A model generated the notes under the pieces. The model saw nothing but the letters and a program-made list of their open reading frames with translations. It ran no database searches and was not told the DNA's origin. From Paragonimus skrjabini miyazakii (Eukaryota > Platyhelminthes > Trematoda > Plagiorchiida > Troglotrematidae), in assembly GCA_014338405.1 (NCBI GenBank), contig JTDE01000104.1, positions 111,261 to 175,260 of the forward strand: 64,000 nt of DNA, in the 5' to 3' direction. Both the position numbers and the translations under genes were made by a program. How positions within the stretch are numbered: the first letter of the stretch is position 1; every line of letters begins with the position of its first letter. Below are positions 34,810 through 48,371 of the stretch, piece by piece.

Positions 34810-36680
34810 TCGTGTAATATACCAATACCATTCATATTGTCTCTGTTTTTTTCTGGCAAATCAGACTAGTAGTATGTTAACTGAAAAATAATCTGTTATC
34901 TAATGACATAATTTGGATGTTTTTAACTTGCATGAGATGTGTAGTTTACTTATTTTGTAATTTAGTGTTCGGGGTGATGCAGCTGAAAAAAAGTATACAC
35001 AGTTCATGAGATCTTTTTTGTCATTTACGGGACAACAGACGACAGCTGCGCAGAAGTTGATTAGAATTGCGAAAGCAGTGAGACTCGAGGAATTAGCGTC
35101 GATGTTAATGTGCAACTCGTTTCCAAGAACACGGCAAACCATAGATGACTAGTGGAAAGTGCACTTTAGTGAACCTGGCTCAGAAGCCATCTGTGAACTC
35201 AGGTGTCATTAACATTTGACACATTAAGTGCACTTGTGTTTCAGTAGAATGATTTGAATATTTAAACTGTCAAAAGTGGTTTTGCATTGTCATGTTTAAA
35301 TTTTAGTTGAGAAATTCCATTTTTCATAGATACACACAAAACCCATATGTCATCATTTTACATAGGGCTTTTACGACGTAAAATCTAATTAACCAAAATG
35401 AAAATGAAACCCTTATATAGTCATATTTTGTGTTGCAGGTGTTCACACTGTGTTTATGAGTTTCACAGTGATAATATTTCCTCTTAAGTGACACTACATG
35501 TTCAACGTTCGTGAATTACGTGAGTCTAGCTCACTGAACAAATATTACTTGGGAGTGTTCAATCGACAATGTGTTACTGTCGGTTCAGCTACAGAAAGCT
35601 TACTACAGATTTTAGAATATGAGAGAGTAACACCTCCCCCTAGTAAATAGCGTACAATAAGTGAAGTGTGATGGAAAGATACAAACTGTGTTAGGTTCTG
35701 TCGCGTAGGATTTCTCTTACTGTTACAGAACAAATGACAGTATAGTTAATCAAAGCAAAATAACACAATCTCTGCTTAAGATAATAGATATTGGAACAGT
35801 GACTATATAGCTGTTCTCTGTGACAATACGAATTGGTTTATACACTAGGGGTGATTGTGGAAATTTCATATCATGAGCAAAGCAAAATACCCAAATGTAA
35901 CACGCAATCGTAGATTGTGCCTTTTTCTTTCCGAATCATTAAGTTTTGAATCCATTACTCGTACAGGATTTTTTCTGATTCTGCAACTACCGCGATGCGT
36001 AATGATTCCGTATACTTTGTTTTCTCGTTTGTTTGTCTATCTACTGCTTTAAACCATGGATCTATTCCCCGAAGTCTTGTTTTCAAGCATAGAATTAGTT
36101 ACAAGTTTATGTGTTGTATTAGAATGCAAAAAATGCTGCTACGTAGAATATAACACAATATTTGTTCTTCTATTTTCTTACTAAAATTTGTGACAGGAAT
36201 AAGCTTTATTGTTTGAACTTTTTAGGTTCGTCTGACTAAATTGGCAACAGGACATTTTTGTTCCCAACTGTCGAAACGTTTTAGATAACCTGCGCTTCAA
36301 TACATTCGTTCTCTACAACAGTTAGATGAATGTGCAACACTGTCATGGATTTTGCCACCTGCATTGCATGACTAGCCTGGGTTAACGGCAACATTACACG
36401 CTGAATCGTTCCTGGTGAGTTAGGATATTCAACTCAGTAACACGTAATCAACAATTCCAATATGACCAACATAGTCGGTAGCGTTGATAGAATACTCTTC
36501 CAAGTCAGAAAAAGCTTCAAAAAAGTTGATATAAGTGATTATAACATATACTGCACTGTTGACAAAAATTACCTGAATGTATTCCATCACCTTGAATGTG
36601 AAGTAACTGGATATTAAACTTATCCGGTGGCAGGTACATTCAAAATTAAGCAACCAAAGAAATCATGATAAAATAAACAT
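34810..36680. other. Unassigned AT-rich sequence
   Basis: No recognised gene, RNA or repeat. Short frames only. Confidence 0.55.
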
Positions 36681-36689
36681 TGGTCGCTA

Positions 36690-36895
36690 TAGTGTGCTAA
36701 CAACTGGGACAGCCTCCGCAATACTGAGAGCCTGCTTTACTTTGGGTCTGAAGGACATCCTTTAGGTCCACTGAGTGCCCGGTCTGCAAAAAGTGCGCTA
36801 TAATGGCACTGACGGCGCAACCAACCTCCGGATTCAAAAGCCATTTCGGTATGTGTTCGTTGATGCGTGTGCCGAGGTACCTCCTAGTCTAGGTG
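36690..36895 (-). mobile_element. PLE endonuclease fragment, inverted partner
   Basis: On the minus strand the frame reads RRYLGTRINEHIPKWLLN, then HFLQTGHSVDLKDV, with LSIAEAV in another frame. YLG matches the YIG of the GIY-YIG motif and EHIPKW the PLE hallmark. The first part of the domain (the CxC pair) is absent. The fragment stops where the plus-strand fragment begins about 30 bp on. Confidence 0.8.
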
Positions 36896-36924
36896 GACGA
36901 AAATACTCGTGTTCCAACCACACC

Positions 36925-37086
36925 TAGAAAGGATGTGCTACCCCTTTTAGCCGAATCCAACAATGTATACAGATTTGATTGTGTTTATGGAAGCAGATAC
37001 CTCGGAAAATACCTCTCAATACATCGAATGAATCCCACTTTTTGCACCCAGAAACAATTGGTGACTAGTCTTGCACTGTGTTGGTA
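36925..37086 (+). mobile_element. PLE endonuclease fragment with internal deletion
   Basis: The frame reads NNVYRFDCVYGSRYLGKYL followed directly by SIHRMNPTFCTQK and LVTSLALCW with a stop. The start matches the CxC-xxYIG region (one cysteine changed to a tyrosine position) and the end matches RxNPxxCxQK, but the middle with EH-x-PKW is deleted. That deleted middle is what the inverted minus-strand fragment beside it contains. Confidence 0.75.
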
Positions 37087-37089
37087 AAA

Positions 37090-39960
37090 ATGCAACTGGT
37101 ACTCTTCGATTCCATTTAACGTTCGTTTTTTTCTTTCCAAACCCATACTTTTTTAGACCCATGTATTCTTCATGCAATCTAACAACTATTGAACCATCCC
37201 TTCTTATTCTAAATCCATATTGCGTTATCTTTTTTATCAGTGTAAATCGATGTACATCTTTTAATTGTTTGATCTATATAGATTTTATAACCATATCTCA
37301 CCAATTCCATCTAATCTGTATGGATTTTCTAATAATCTCCCTCTGTGGACTTCGATCACCCGTTTGACCCACAGCAATTCTATTCCATGTTCTTGGTAGT
37401 GAGTACGCCTCAGTCGCATCTTGCTGCTTCCGCTTTGTTCACTTGGTTGACTGACTCAGACATGACTAGATCGATTTCGCCTAGCTGCTTGTATATGTTA
37501 ATTTCGCAAAAGTAACCGATGAGATGCGAACGCAATATTAATGCGTAAGACATCTTATACGCTATTATTGACATTTTTCGAGATAGCAACAAATCATTGA
37601 TAAATCCAGTGCCGTACGGTGCGGTTAAAACACTGAAGAAGGGAAGGATCGTAATGGCAAGATAAAATAGGTCGTGCCCAAGCTGATTCAAAACTATTGT
37701 TTACTGTATGTTGGTTTAAGTATGCCTAGCCGTAGTCTCTATGAGTGCAGAAAGTATGACTATCACCTCTCGAGTAAACAAATAATTTATCAAAACGTAC
37801 TGATAATGTTTTTACGGACTGACTCATCGGCGCATCTTCGGTTGTTTTTATGGTTAGAACAACACGTTGCCAGGAATGATTCTTCTACAGAATTCATCTT
37901 AAGAGATGAGAAAGTGAGTTGGTAGGCAACCCACAGATGTAAACTATGAAGGGGACGTGCCCAGTTCTGCGTACCAAAATGTAACGGCGGTATCGGATGG
38001 GTTTCACTTTGTCAAGACGATCTGAATTATATATACCTTATGGGTGCGTGCTTCAGTTTCTTATATGAGCACAATGTTTCCTTGCTCTCAGTCAGGAGCA
38101 TGATATAAACTTTACCTTCTAAAAAATCTATACATCAACAGAGTTATTACAACCCCTTAACCTATGACTTTCTTGTAGTAGTTTTAGTTAATCGGGTTCA
38201 TCTGTTAATATTACTAACCAGAAATCTAAACATATCCTGTAAGATATAAACATAAGGAAGTTATGTCCAGGTGGGAGAAGTTATGGAGATAGAAATTCAC
38301 TGAAGAAATCGCCCCTGAAATAATGACAGTCAACGTATGATGAGATACTAAACTATTTTCTAAATTGCAACCTCTAAAGATGTGCATTTTCGTCTATTTA
38401 ACTGACCACTTGACGTAATATACCACTTAACTACAAAGTGATCTTTCGAAGACAACACAGCGAGCCTTAAAATATTTTGCAAAATTTGTGCATCGCCATT
38501 CTTTGAGCAACAAATGTAAAATGAGTCATTTTATCACGTGGTGTAATCAGCGATCTGCTTGTTTAAACAATGGGGCATACGGGTGCTCTTTTATACTGGT
38601 CTGATAACACAGGACTTGGCTGTCAGGGTGATGATCGTTTTGAGTGTGTGTGTGAATACATTTGATCAAAAGTAATAATTTATATCCGATTTCCGTCGAT
38701 ATTTTTGAACATTATTACCTAGTAGTTGACAATCAAAGAACCAAGGTGAACTGAAGGAATTACTTCCGTTTCTGAACATGTGTACCACAAGGCCTCGAAA
38801 GTCTTTCAGTGTGTAAAAGGAATCATAATCACCCCTGACCCTATCGCTCTACGTATCTATGTTACTGGTAATGAAGACTTACGAAACACTAGAATGATGT
38901 CAGATAAACAACTATAGTTGCGTATGGGAAGTGCAGATGCGAAGAAAACGAGTTGAACGAGGTTTAATCTGCCGGAGGTATGTCTGTTTATGAAGTAGCT
39001 TTGATCATTATTTCAACTGCACAACAAATTTTAGACGGTCAACAACAGCTTGTACAACACCAACATATTGAGTTCAGCTCAGTAGAAATGTCATTCTTTG
39101 AATAAGTCAACGCTCTCCAATTTCATAATAAGAATTCGGGGGGGGGGAATGCATAGCAAATGGATGACTGGCAAATGTAAAAGACTGCCACAATGTGATC
39201 TGTCAGATTTTAAATTTTCAACGTGGATTTCATGGCAAAGATGATTAAATTTCAACGTCTAAATAAAATGAGTGTAAAACCATTTGCAAAAATACGACTG
39301 TTATTTTCAGCAATATAAAATCTGCCCTATTCATGCTTGTTTTTATCGATAGATGACCGTCTGTACCATTAAGATAATACTTTTGTGAACTACTGTTTCC
39401 CTGTCACTTCTTTGGTTCATCAACAGCTAGCTGTCCTACTCATTTCTTACGGAGCAATGGAAACTAATCGTGTCAGAAAACGGACCTATTGATATCAATA
39501 ACCGAAAATGAATTATTAATTACAAGCCGCTTCAGGATTAATTTTCATATTGTGAATTATCTTTTGGTACTTTACAATTCAAATATTCATTAACTCAAAC
39601 TGATACAAGATTGTTTGCGCAACTAGGTTCCAATAATTTCAAAGTTCCAGTGAAAGTGCTCACTTAGAACCGAACAGAACTCCAGTTTTTGTAGGACTGA
39701 TACAATGTAGTGTGCCAAACACTTCAGAGTATCTTCTCATTGACTCTAAATGTTCTTCATTGGTACCGTTCATTTATTATCTTACTACCTGTCGACCTGA
39801 GCTCCATAGTCAAGTGGACATCACTAGATCTGGAATGCCTTATGCATGCCGAGTGCCTAACCAATTACGTCATCCTGGAGTCGCGTTGGTTACGTACTAG
39901 TCTTGGTGATGTAGTATCGGTGAGCCAAACCAGTTGACGATCTGTTTCTGTCATTGGCTA
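37090..39960. other. Unassigned sequence with a G homopolymer
   Basis: Only anonymous short frames. A run of ten G lies at 39138-39147. Nothing else recognised. Confidence 0.55.
39138..39147 (+). repeat. Homopolymer G10
   Basis: Ten consecutive G, a likely sequencing or assembly length-error site. Confidence 0.9.
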
Positions 39961-39964
39961 TGAG

Positions 39965-40140
39965 TGATTTAGAATTGACATGAACAAGACTTTTAGATGA
40001 GACCCAATTAATAAAAGTCAGGGCTTTGGCTGGAGTCGAACCAGCGACAGAAACAACATGCCTCAACGCGGCAAGCGCTCTACCAGCTGAGCCACGAAGT
40101 AACGCCAGGTGCTCAGAAATTGCAAATTTGAACAAGACTA
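39965..40140 (-). mobile_element. SINE-2 copy b (tRNA-derived, best preserved)
   Basis: On the minus strand: CAATTTCTGAGCACC, then GTGGCTCAGCTGGTAGAGCG (box A TGGCTCAGCTGG), then TGTTGTTTCTGTCGCTGG and box B GGTTCGACTCC, then a tail TTTTTATTAATTGGGTCTC. The tRNA part is recognisable enough to be taken for a tRNA gene, but it lacks a good acceptor stem and anticodon arm and shares its flanks with copies at 15.7 and 47.7 kb. Confidence 0.75.
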
Positions 40141-40144
40141 TCGT

Positions 40145-43100
40145 ATCTAAAATAAGTTTTATAAGCGTCTATCACGGTTATCCATTCAAATTAATTGTGC
40201 CCTGTTGGCCAATGACGTGCTCAGTTAAACCTTCTTGCGTGTTGGAAACAAGTTGGGGGGATTTGTTTACGTCATTCTCATTAAACTAGTTACGATCTTT
40301 AAAGTAGTGTTGGTGAACTTCTTCAACGTTATTCAACAAATCGTTGAATCTGTTGATAGATGGCTTCACTAAGACGCGAGACTTAAAACTAACAGTCATA
40401 GACTTTGGTGTCATTGAAGCACATGATCACTTTGTTATTGTTATCAGGTTTCAGCGTTCATGTCGGATAAAGGCAATTACGATTCACTCTGTGGTCATGT
40501 CTAAACGATGACTTCTAGCTTATGGTATTCACTTAAATTCTATATGATATATCTCCTAATTTCCTATGGACCTAGTTGTGGACGTCAAGATGACGTAGTG
40601 AGAACAAAACTGTTACAGGAGTAAATCCTTTCCAAAACAGCTAAAAATGGTAAGCTCATTTGTTCATTGCTTGTCCGGGGATCAACAGTGTTGAACAGTA
40701 TTTTGATTGAACGGAAAAACACTGAAGTACGCACCCATAAATGAATAACAGGACAACATTAACAACACGTAATAAAGGCAAATAATTGGGGTTATGATTT
40801 CACAATGTAATTATTCTGCAGTGTTCCATCTGTCAACTAGTAGCTGACAACTATTTGTATGCAGCAGAAGGCTGTTGTCGTTTAGACTCACCCATTTGCT
40901 TTCACTTATTTGGGAATTCAAAAATCAAAATTTGCTCATCCTTACTCCAGGCCAAAATTGTCAACTTATTGTGTGACTCTTGTCTATTTCTAGTTTCTCA
41001 GGAATTATTTTTGAAAAACATCAAGATACTTAAGACAACTTTGTGATGGTAATCATATTACAGGCATATTTTGTATAATTACATTGAGAACCTAGCGTGA
41101 TAACCGGAGAATGTCAGCAATAGTACTCATGAAACCAAAACCCGTTTCACCGAATCCAAATCAAAAATATGAAGTAATACAATAGGGAGAGATTTCGAAA
41201 ACCCAAAAAGGCGAAGATCACTGTTTTAAGTATACGAAATTATTGGTGTTGTACATTGCCTACCATATGGGTTTGAATCAAGTTGAAATAACGAACACAT
41301 AACTAACACTATATTATACTTAGCTGAAACCATCCTGTATACGTCTCTGATTCAGAATACCGAGTGTTAGACTATAGAAATACGTCAATACATTCGATTA
41401 AATCGTATAACTAACACATGGTGGAAAATCCTTCACTTGGCGTTTGTTAGGTAAGTTCAAAACATAGGCTACTAGCATTCAGAAGGTAGTATATAAATTA
41501 ACTAAGTAGTTTGTAGTTAGCGACAAATAAACCTAAACTTCAGGACTATTCAGTTAATGCACAGAAGTATAAATGCAAAGTTGTTGATCATGATAACGCC
41601 ATGTCAACAATAGTTGGGAGATTGAGTACACTATGTAGAAAAGTACACACAACTTATGTGTGGTTGTACTAAAGATAGGAGCTTTTTAACTTCGATGTGT
41701 TTATAGTCGTGGAAATCCCCTGATACTCACGCTGGATGATGCTTCTCGGTGTGTCTGGAAAATTGTTTTACCGTCTAGCTTATGCTTTTTGTCCCATAGA
41801 AACAAAAAAAGTGACACGTATTAAGAGACAGCGCATCGAGTTATGTATTTCTTAGGTAGGAGCGCAAAAGTAAATGAAACTTTATTCGATTTATTGAGTA
41901 GATGTTGCTAAGTAGTTGTTGAGTCCATGGTCTACTTTGTTTCGGAGATATTATCAATTCTGGAAGGCAAACAAATATAATCAGAAATTTTTAAGCAATG
42001 TGTAGTCTGCCTGATTTTTTCGGGATAGACTCTGTTGAGTAGCCACTTAGGATGAGTGGATTTAAAACTAATCGATTTCCTTCCATCAAGTTGTCACAAA
42101 AACAAATTGTCTTGACTGTTTATAACAGACAATAAGAAAAGATTAATTTTTTGTCTGAACAATACAAAAACGCAAATTATCTATATAGTACTAAATCTTA
42201 GATAACTTATGATGGGATTTTCTTCCTACTGATCACGCCAAAGAACAAGGTTGCGAGATTATATCGTTATATAGCGGAAATAGTATTTTAAAACCACTGA
42301 AAAAATGTTAATCTATTGGATACACATTTTCACGTAGTGGTGTGACATACCTAGACTGTTGATAACTAAGTGTTTGCTTATTTGCTTCAGTGGGCAGTGT
42401 TCATGCAATGTATCACATCTTATCATACCAAATGCATAAATAAATACTCTACTTAATTACTTCACTTTGTGAACAGCCATACAAAATTTTCGTTGCTTTA
42501 TCAGTTCTTATGCACTTTATGAAAGTTCCCGTTTTCCTGCCAATCTTCTTCTATCTTAGGCAACTGTTCTTAACATATTTTATCCAACTATAAAGTTTTT
42601 TCTTTTCTCTCATCTGGAAAGTTTAGCAAACGCAATGCCTTGGAATTTGATGATAATTTCACGATAAACAATGTTGATCCTCAATGTTGTTCCATCTGTT
42701 TTTATTTAAGCAACCAGGCAGTTAATTCAATCTATCATTGCACATGGAATTAGTTATTATTGAGACCAAGGATAATTTGCCGGAATAACCATTTTCATAT
42801 CAGTGATGTTGATTAGTGGAAAATGGGGTGGTGGATTGAAATGACAGCTAGTCTTACCTTGGGTTCTAACACAACTGATGAATAATTATGTGCATGTGAC
42901 TAACGGTAGAAAAAAACACTCGAAATTACAAAGTTATAGCTATTTCAGTGGATGGCTTGATGCAGTTTAATTGATTACAAATCGTAACCAAAAATTGTAG
43001 TTTATGTATATGACACAACATCTTCCCCGATAGCACACAACTTGCTTCAAGAGTTCTCACTTGATTATGTGACTCGTTGTGATGAAGAAACAAGATAACT

Positions 43101-44500
43101 GTTTGCGGTTTAACTGAGAAAAAGGAACATACTACCGACTTCTCAAGCAAATAGGGTAGTGAAAAGTGTTTCCTGTTGACAACGACAAGCTGTAGAGTCT
43201 CCGCTGATGTAAGTAGGCCGGATTAACCTCCACCTTACTTTGAAGCACATCATCTTAGATATCCAACATAATATGGTAATTATGCACGGAGAGTTTTCAT
43301 AATTCGTTACATTTTAGTATCTAGCTGCTGTTTTATTCAACTACAGACGTAAAACGTTAGGCCTTTGTTTACTGAATTTCGCAAATATTTGAGAGTTGTT
43401 TATCTGCAAACTAAATATCCGGAATAGCTGACCGTTTGATTAAATACAAGGTGTACTAATTTAAACAGCCACTGAACGTTTGCAATTCTTTCGTAAACAC
43501 CACTTGGTTGGATAATTCTATCATTCCGTGTTTGATAGGCATTGCAGTTGGGTTGTAGCAACAAAACAACAAAACGCATAGGTACTGCAAAGATAGACGG
43601 ACACAAGTGTATGCATAATTCTAGGTTCACCGATAATGCGAGTAGATTGCCCAAATAAAGTTCTTCATTATAGTAAACCAGAACAGAACTACCAAACTTT
43701 TCTTCGTGTAAACACACAGGACACCATTCAACTATCTCATATTTGCATTGCATTGCCGAGTTTAGACGCAGAAAACACCTTACCTTGATTAAGCTGAAGA
43801 ACATACGAATAGTCACAAGAAAAGTGATAGCAGCTGATTGTTGTTGTTCAATTAACATTTCTCATTGCTCAAGCTAAGTTCTGTCTGACAACAAAGTGCC
43901 CTTATTGTCATGACAACCCAACGTTCTGTTCGTTCTCTAACAACGGGCTGCCAACACCCACACACGAATTTATTAGTGCATTTGTAGATTTACTTTTTAA
44001 ATGGGGTGGTCTGGTAAGGACTAAAATGTGAACATTGAACTTGGTTCGGTTGTATCGTAACGCTGACAAATGTTTCGTCAACCACAATGTTGTCATTCTG
44101 ACTACCGGTTTCTAATAGTTTTGAAATGTAGTCCATTTGAGTAAACTGACTACCCGTTACTTGGTCTTAGAAAGGTAATTCCTCTACTCCATACATTATA
44201 TGTGTTTGTGCTGAGGGAAGTCAAGTTGCCTCCTTTCATTAGGTAAACGTCATCGGCCGTGTTGTCACAGCCTCAGCACATCATCACCTTTATCAATTTC
44301 AACTTTTCAGTCGCACCCAAAAGTAATATATCTCAGACTGCCGTTGATCAAGATGATGGCCTACAACGTTGCATATTGACAAAGAAGAGAATAAAGGCGA
44401 ACAAATAAGTACAATTGGGTTTTTGCGAGAAAAAAGAGTCAGCAAGTTAGGGGTACAGGTTCGTCACTACTTGTGATATAATGTAATGTCAAAGAGTGTT
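40145..44500. other. Unassigned sequence with a 152-codon open frame
   Basis: The minus frame 43400-43858 is open for 152 codons, unusual in DNA this AT-rich. It contains CKYEIVEWCPVCLHEE and several hydrophobic stretches, but I recognise no domain. The rest shows only short frames and no repeats. Confidence 0.5.
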
Positions 44501-44509
44501 TTCAACTAG

Positions 44510-45538
44510 CGATGTGTATGGTCGCGAACTCCGTAACCAGTTAGACGACACCTAACCACTTTACCCATTGGAAAGGTTAAGCCTTTCGTAACCCGCGGCC
44601 ACGTCATCGCTTGACTACTTCACGGTCCTTCCTCAGTGAACAATGCGCGGGGAGGCAGACTGTTGGTCGGGAGGCGGAGTACATGACACGACCAGCGAAG
44701 ACTGGTTATCCATCACTGAACTGCACATTTCCTGAATATGCGCGACGGACTATGGCGTTGTTGTAATAGTCAGTTCACTTGATACTGGATAAACGGCGGA
44801 GATAAAGAGAGCCGAATACCGAGAGTCTGAATGCATTTTTCATACAAATCGACCTGGTCTTCAAACCGCAGAGCAAATGTGTGCGCACAAGTCTATTATG
44901 AACTCTCCACTTAATTGAAAAATGGATGTTTGTGCGATGTCACTAGTGACGTGTTTTAGCGAACATATTTATGGATTCCACTGTCTTCGTGGACATCTCG
45001 TCAACAGACTGAAATGGTGACAATACCCAGGCAAATGAAAAGGTCGACAGTCCTCACCGGCTTGTCAATAATGGTAAATACGGGATCGGTGTAAATCCAA
45101 TCTCGTAACTACACTTTACAATATGAAGTTCCAGCTGTATGCCATACAATTCAGCCATATCAGTTCACCGATTTAACATGGTCTACGTGCTCTCTGTAGG
45201 AGAGCTCAATAAAACAATGTCGTCTTCATACTTAATAACGGTTAGCTTGCTAACTGGTAAAGGTTCCATCCTGAGATCCAAGTGCTTCTTCCAGAATATT
45301 GTTGATTGTAAATCGAAGAGAAAAAGGGGTTCGTACACCTCTGTTGAACGTCATTAAACTTATGAAACGCTAAAGATAGCTGCCCATAAACGCGCACTCT
45401 GTACTCTGATCTGCCATAAAGCGACTTCCACAAATCGCCATATTTCACTAAGACTCCTTTTCGAGGGAGACAGCCCTAGAGTGTGCGTCAAACAATCGAG
45501 TCAAAAGTCTTCTACTTATCGAAAAGTACTACGACCGT
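44510..45538 (-). mobile_element. Non-LTR retrotransposon (LINE), 5'-truncated reverse transcriptase
   Basis: Reading down the minus strand in shifting frames: KTFDSIV (RT motif A), LYGRSEYRVRVYGQLS and the region of the RQGCPLSPFLF block (here QQRCTNPFFSSIY), then SKLTVIKYEDDIVLLSSP (motif C, normally YADD, here YEDD), then VDLFICLG, then SLRWSCHVLRLPTN (the RLRWLGHVLRMP block), then TWPRVTKGLTFP and CRLTGYGVRDH near the C-terminus. This is the order of the CR1/RTE-like LINE protein widespread in trematodes. Many stops and frame shifts show age. The apurinic endonuclease domain is missing, typical of 5' truncation. Confidence 0.8.
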
Positions 45539-45559
45539 TAGATGAGAGTGCTGGTTTTC

Positions 45560-47660
45560 CACTGTCCATCAGGAAATAAAACAATGACAGGTGCATTAGC
45601 GATCGGGCTAGAAACCTGTCTGTCCACATGTTGTATGACATTTTTTATGTGTTTCGGAATTCCAGCAGTATGAGACCCGTGGACAGCATGGATTGCACAA
45701 AGTTGATTACACATGATTACACACAGACGGCCATGCTTTGGGATCCAGGTGAGGCGGCTCTGCTCTCCTTCTGAGCTCAGTGCAATCGCCACTGCAGCTT
45801 GACTACTAGATTCTGATTCATCATCCACGGTTGCAACTAGATGGAATGACAATGAATGATAGTAAAGACGCGTTTTGGAGACACAGCTTACATCCAGTTC
45901 TGGACTAAAGAATGTATTCGCCAGGTAAGCTCGTCAAAGTATTTGTGGAGGAGTGCGGACTTTAAAAGCCTTACACTTCACTGACTGTATTGGCTTGAAT
46001 AGAGGACAGTTTGCGGCAGAAATAGAAAAGATTGAATACAGTTGGATTGATCTGTAACGGAAAGGATGATTTTTGGTACCTTCCGGTCGTTTATGCCGCT
46101 GAAAGGGTTGGACTTGAGAGATCCTGCTTAGAGATTCTGAATCGAAAACCTGGCCTACTGGGCAACAACATACAGGGTTTTCTTGATGAAGCCGCCTGAA
46201 GCCAATAATTTAATGGTCTGACTCAGTTGGTAGTGAGAGGCCTGTTCACCATGAGGGTTCACTGAATGAGCTAGTGGTGGTTGATTCGGATCACTGCTAT
46301 GCGCATCTGATGTATGAAAATCTTCGACAGGCTTTTGTATGGTACCACTCTACTGGATAATACGTCTGCGGTGACGGTACACTGTTAGGCGATTTGAATG
46401 CTCTTTCCTAAGGGGCAACTTTTCCAATCCTCTTCTTTTTGGTTCGAAAGAAGGCAGTGCCATAATTATATAAAATGGCTATGCTGTATTTTCCTGAGAC
46501 CTAACCTTACCACCTAAACACTCTTACATGGTCAGTAGTGCCGTATACAAAGTTATGAACGTGAATGATTTTCTGCCGAGGGCTCGTTTCTGACCTAGCT
46601 GATATGGTTATACCTAGAAGCACCAAAGTCCCAGTCAGCACAACCATCTGAAGCTATGCAATGCGTAAGCTTAACTACGAAGTCAAGGTAACAGGATAGA
46701 TGGGAACCGTTTAAACCATCTCTTTGGTGTGAAAGATTGAGTTTTCGACGTGCACTTGTGACAATGTTCTCAACTGGATAAACATTTAGACTATTCAGTT
46801 ATTAACCGAGGTCTGCTCCGTTTCATGTCCCAAACAGTTTACCGCCTGTCAACAATAAAGTTCGCAGTCCACCGTAAAATGTTAACACCGTAGATCGAGA
46901 CATTCATTTAATATTCTATGTGCATAAGTACCTCATTAGTGTGGGTCCACGACCTTAACGATTTTAACACAAGGGTTAGCGGGAAAGTTTTTTAAACTCC
47001 ACTGTTAGAGATCGTTAGATTACTTTCTCGCTTCACGCAAGTGGCTGTCCACTCTTAAACTAATAGCTGCTGAAAAACCCCGATAGATTAGTTCAGGATA
47101 ATTTATCATTCCAAACATGCTGAGTGCTACCATTCTGAGAATGCTGTAACTAGAATGCATCTACTCGTCCATACATATCCAGGCAATGAGCATAACAAAC
47201 GTAATGTTTAATAAACCGTATTAATCATTGCTAGACGCAGCTGTGAGCCGGCGGCTGAATGATGGACAGCTTCTTTTGAAAACTGAAAGCTTTCGTTGTT
47301 TCCATCAAACAGTTTCTGGGAAAAACACTATGCGATCTTCTGATGAATCTATCCTGTGATGTAAATGGGATTGTGTCTGGTCGTTCTTCACTTATCGTTA
47401 ACCTGTTTCTTCATTCAACTTCCTGATGCTCTGATGCATTTCGAGACGATAGTTAGCGGAATTAGCGGATTACTTTTTTTATAGCAGTTATTGTTATATA
47501 TGACACAAATCTTTGGCAAGAAAAAGCACTTCAGCTTGGAACAACGCTTCTATGATCAGTCACTCGGAGAGAAGTTCAATGCATTTTTGCTTTTCATTGA
47601 CCGCTATCTCCTGGACTGTCTGGCCAATTTCCTAGGGGACAGTGGGATGAATGAGTATCA
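45560..47660. other. Unassigned sequence upstream of the LINE
   Basis: The minus frame 45538-45852 (about 104 codons, with GIPKHIKNVIQHVDRQV) directly precedes the LINE RT and could be diverged LINE sequence or unrelated; I cannot tell. No endonuclease motif found. The rest shows nothing. Confidence 0.4.
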
Positions 47661-47667
47661 GAATCCA

Positions 47668-47840
47668 AATGTGAAACTTCCGAACTTTCATAGTTTAGCT
47701 CGTAAAGTGGTTAACAGGTTTGAGCGTCCTATTTCTGCTCTGGTTCGAAACCAGTCAAAGCCTCGAAGTTTCCCAGTTACGTATCTTTTAAATTGTCGAA
47801 TCTGCCAAACTACATATTGGTAGAACCATATGGGTTAGTA
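47668..47840 (+). mobile_element. SINE-2 copy c (tRNA-derived, degenerate)
   Basis: It has TGTGAAACTTCCGAACTTTC at the start, box B region CTGGTTCGAAACC (47740-47752), CAGTCAAAGCC and the tail CGAATCTGCCAAACTACA, matching CAAATCTGCCAAATTAC in copy a. Box A is badly decayed. Confidence 0.6.
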
Positions 47841-48371
47841 ACTCAAACAACAATCCTATCGAAAATTTTGCATGGAAATTTACGTACGTTCTACATTAAG
47901 TCTGCGCTTATAATCAGGTACAAATGTTTTCCTCGCGATTTCCTGAAGGGACCATTAGTGAACATGGTCTACATACGGAATATGTATAATATCCTTGTCG
48001 TAAAAACAAAGAGTAAAATGTAACTTGCTGTTTTGTTCTCTGATGAATGATAATCTCGGTTATGTAAGGTGAATTTGCCAGATTCACGTTTGAGCTGCTA
48101 ACATTGTGTGCATAGGTGATCAGTTCTGATTTAAATCACGCTGCAAACCAGCTTGTTTTCGAAGCAGGACAGAGACATACTGAAATAAGAATGTGTAGAA
48201 AACCTAACTGACAAGGTGCTATGGAGCTGATGATGCCTCAATTTGTCATGTAAGTAAGAGACAGATTGGGAACCGAATATGCATCACCGTTCAATCAATA
48301 TAACAGTCTTGATATGTGACCAGCACGTCATCTTGTGTTAGCCCTATCCAGCTCATTCCAGCGGAAGATGA

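Noticed and set aside
40030..40105. A genuine tRNA gene on the minus strand
   Set aside because: A and B boxes are good, but the anticodon arm does not fold and the flanks recur at 15.7 and 47.7 kb, so it is a SINE head.
46205..46270. tRNA-like GACTCAGTTGGTAGTGAG ... GGGTTCACTGAA
   Set aside because: Box B is poor, there is no cloverleaf, and there is no relative in the window.
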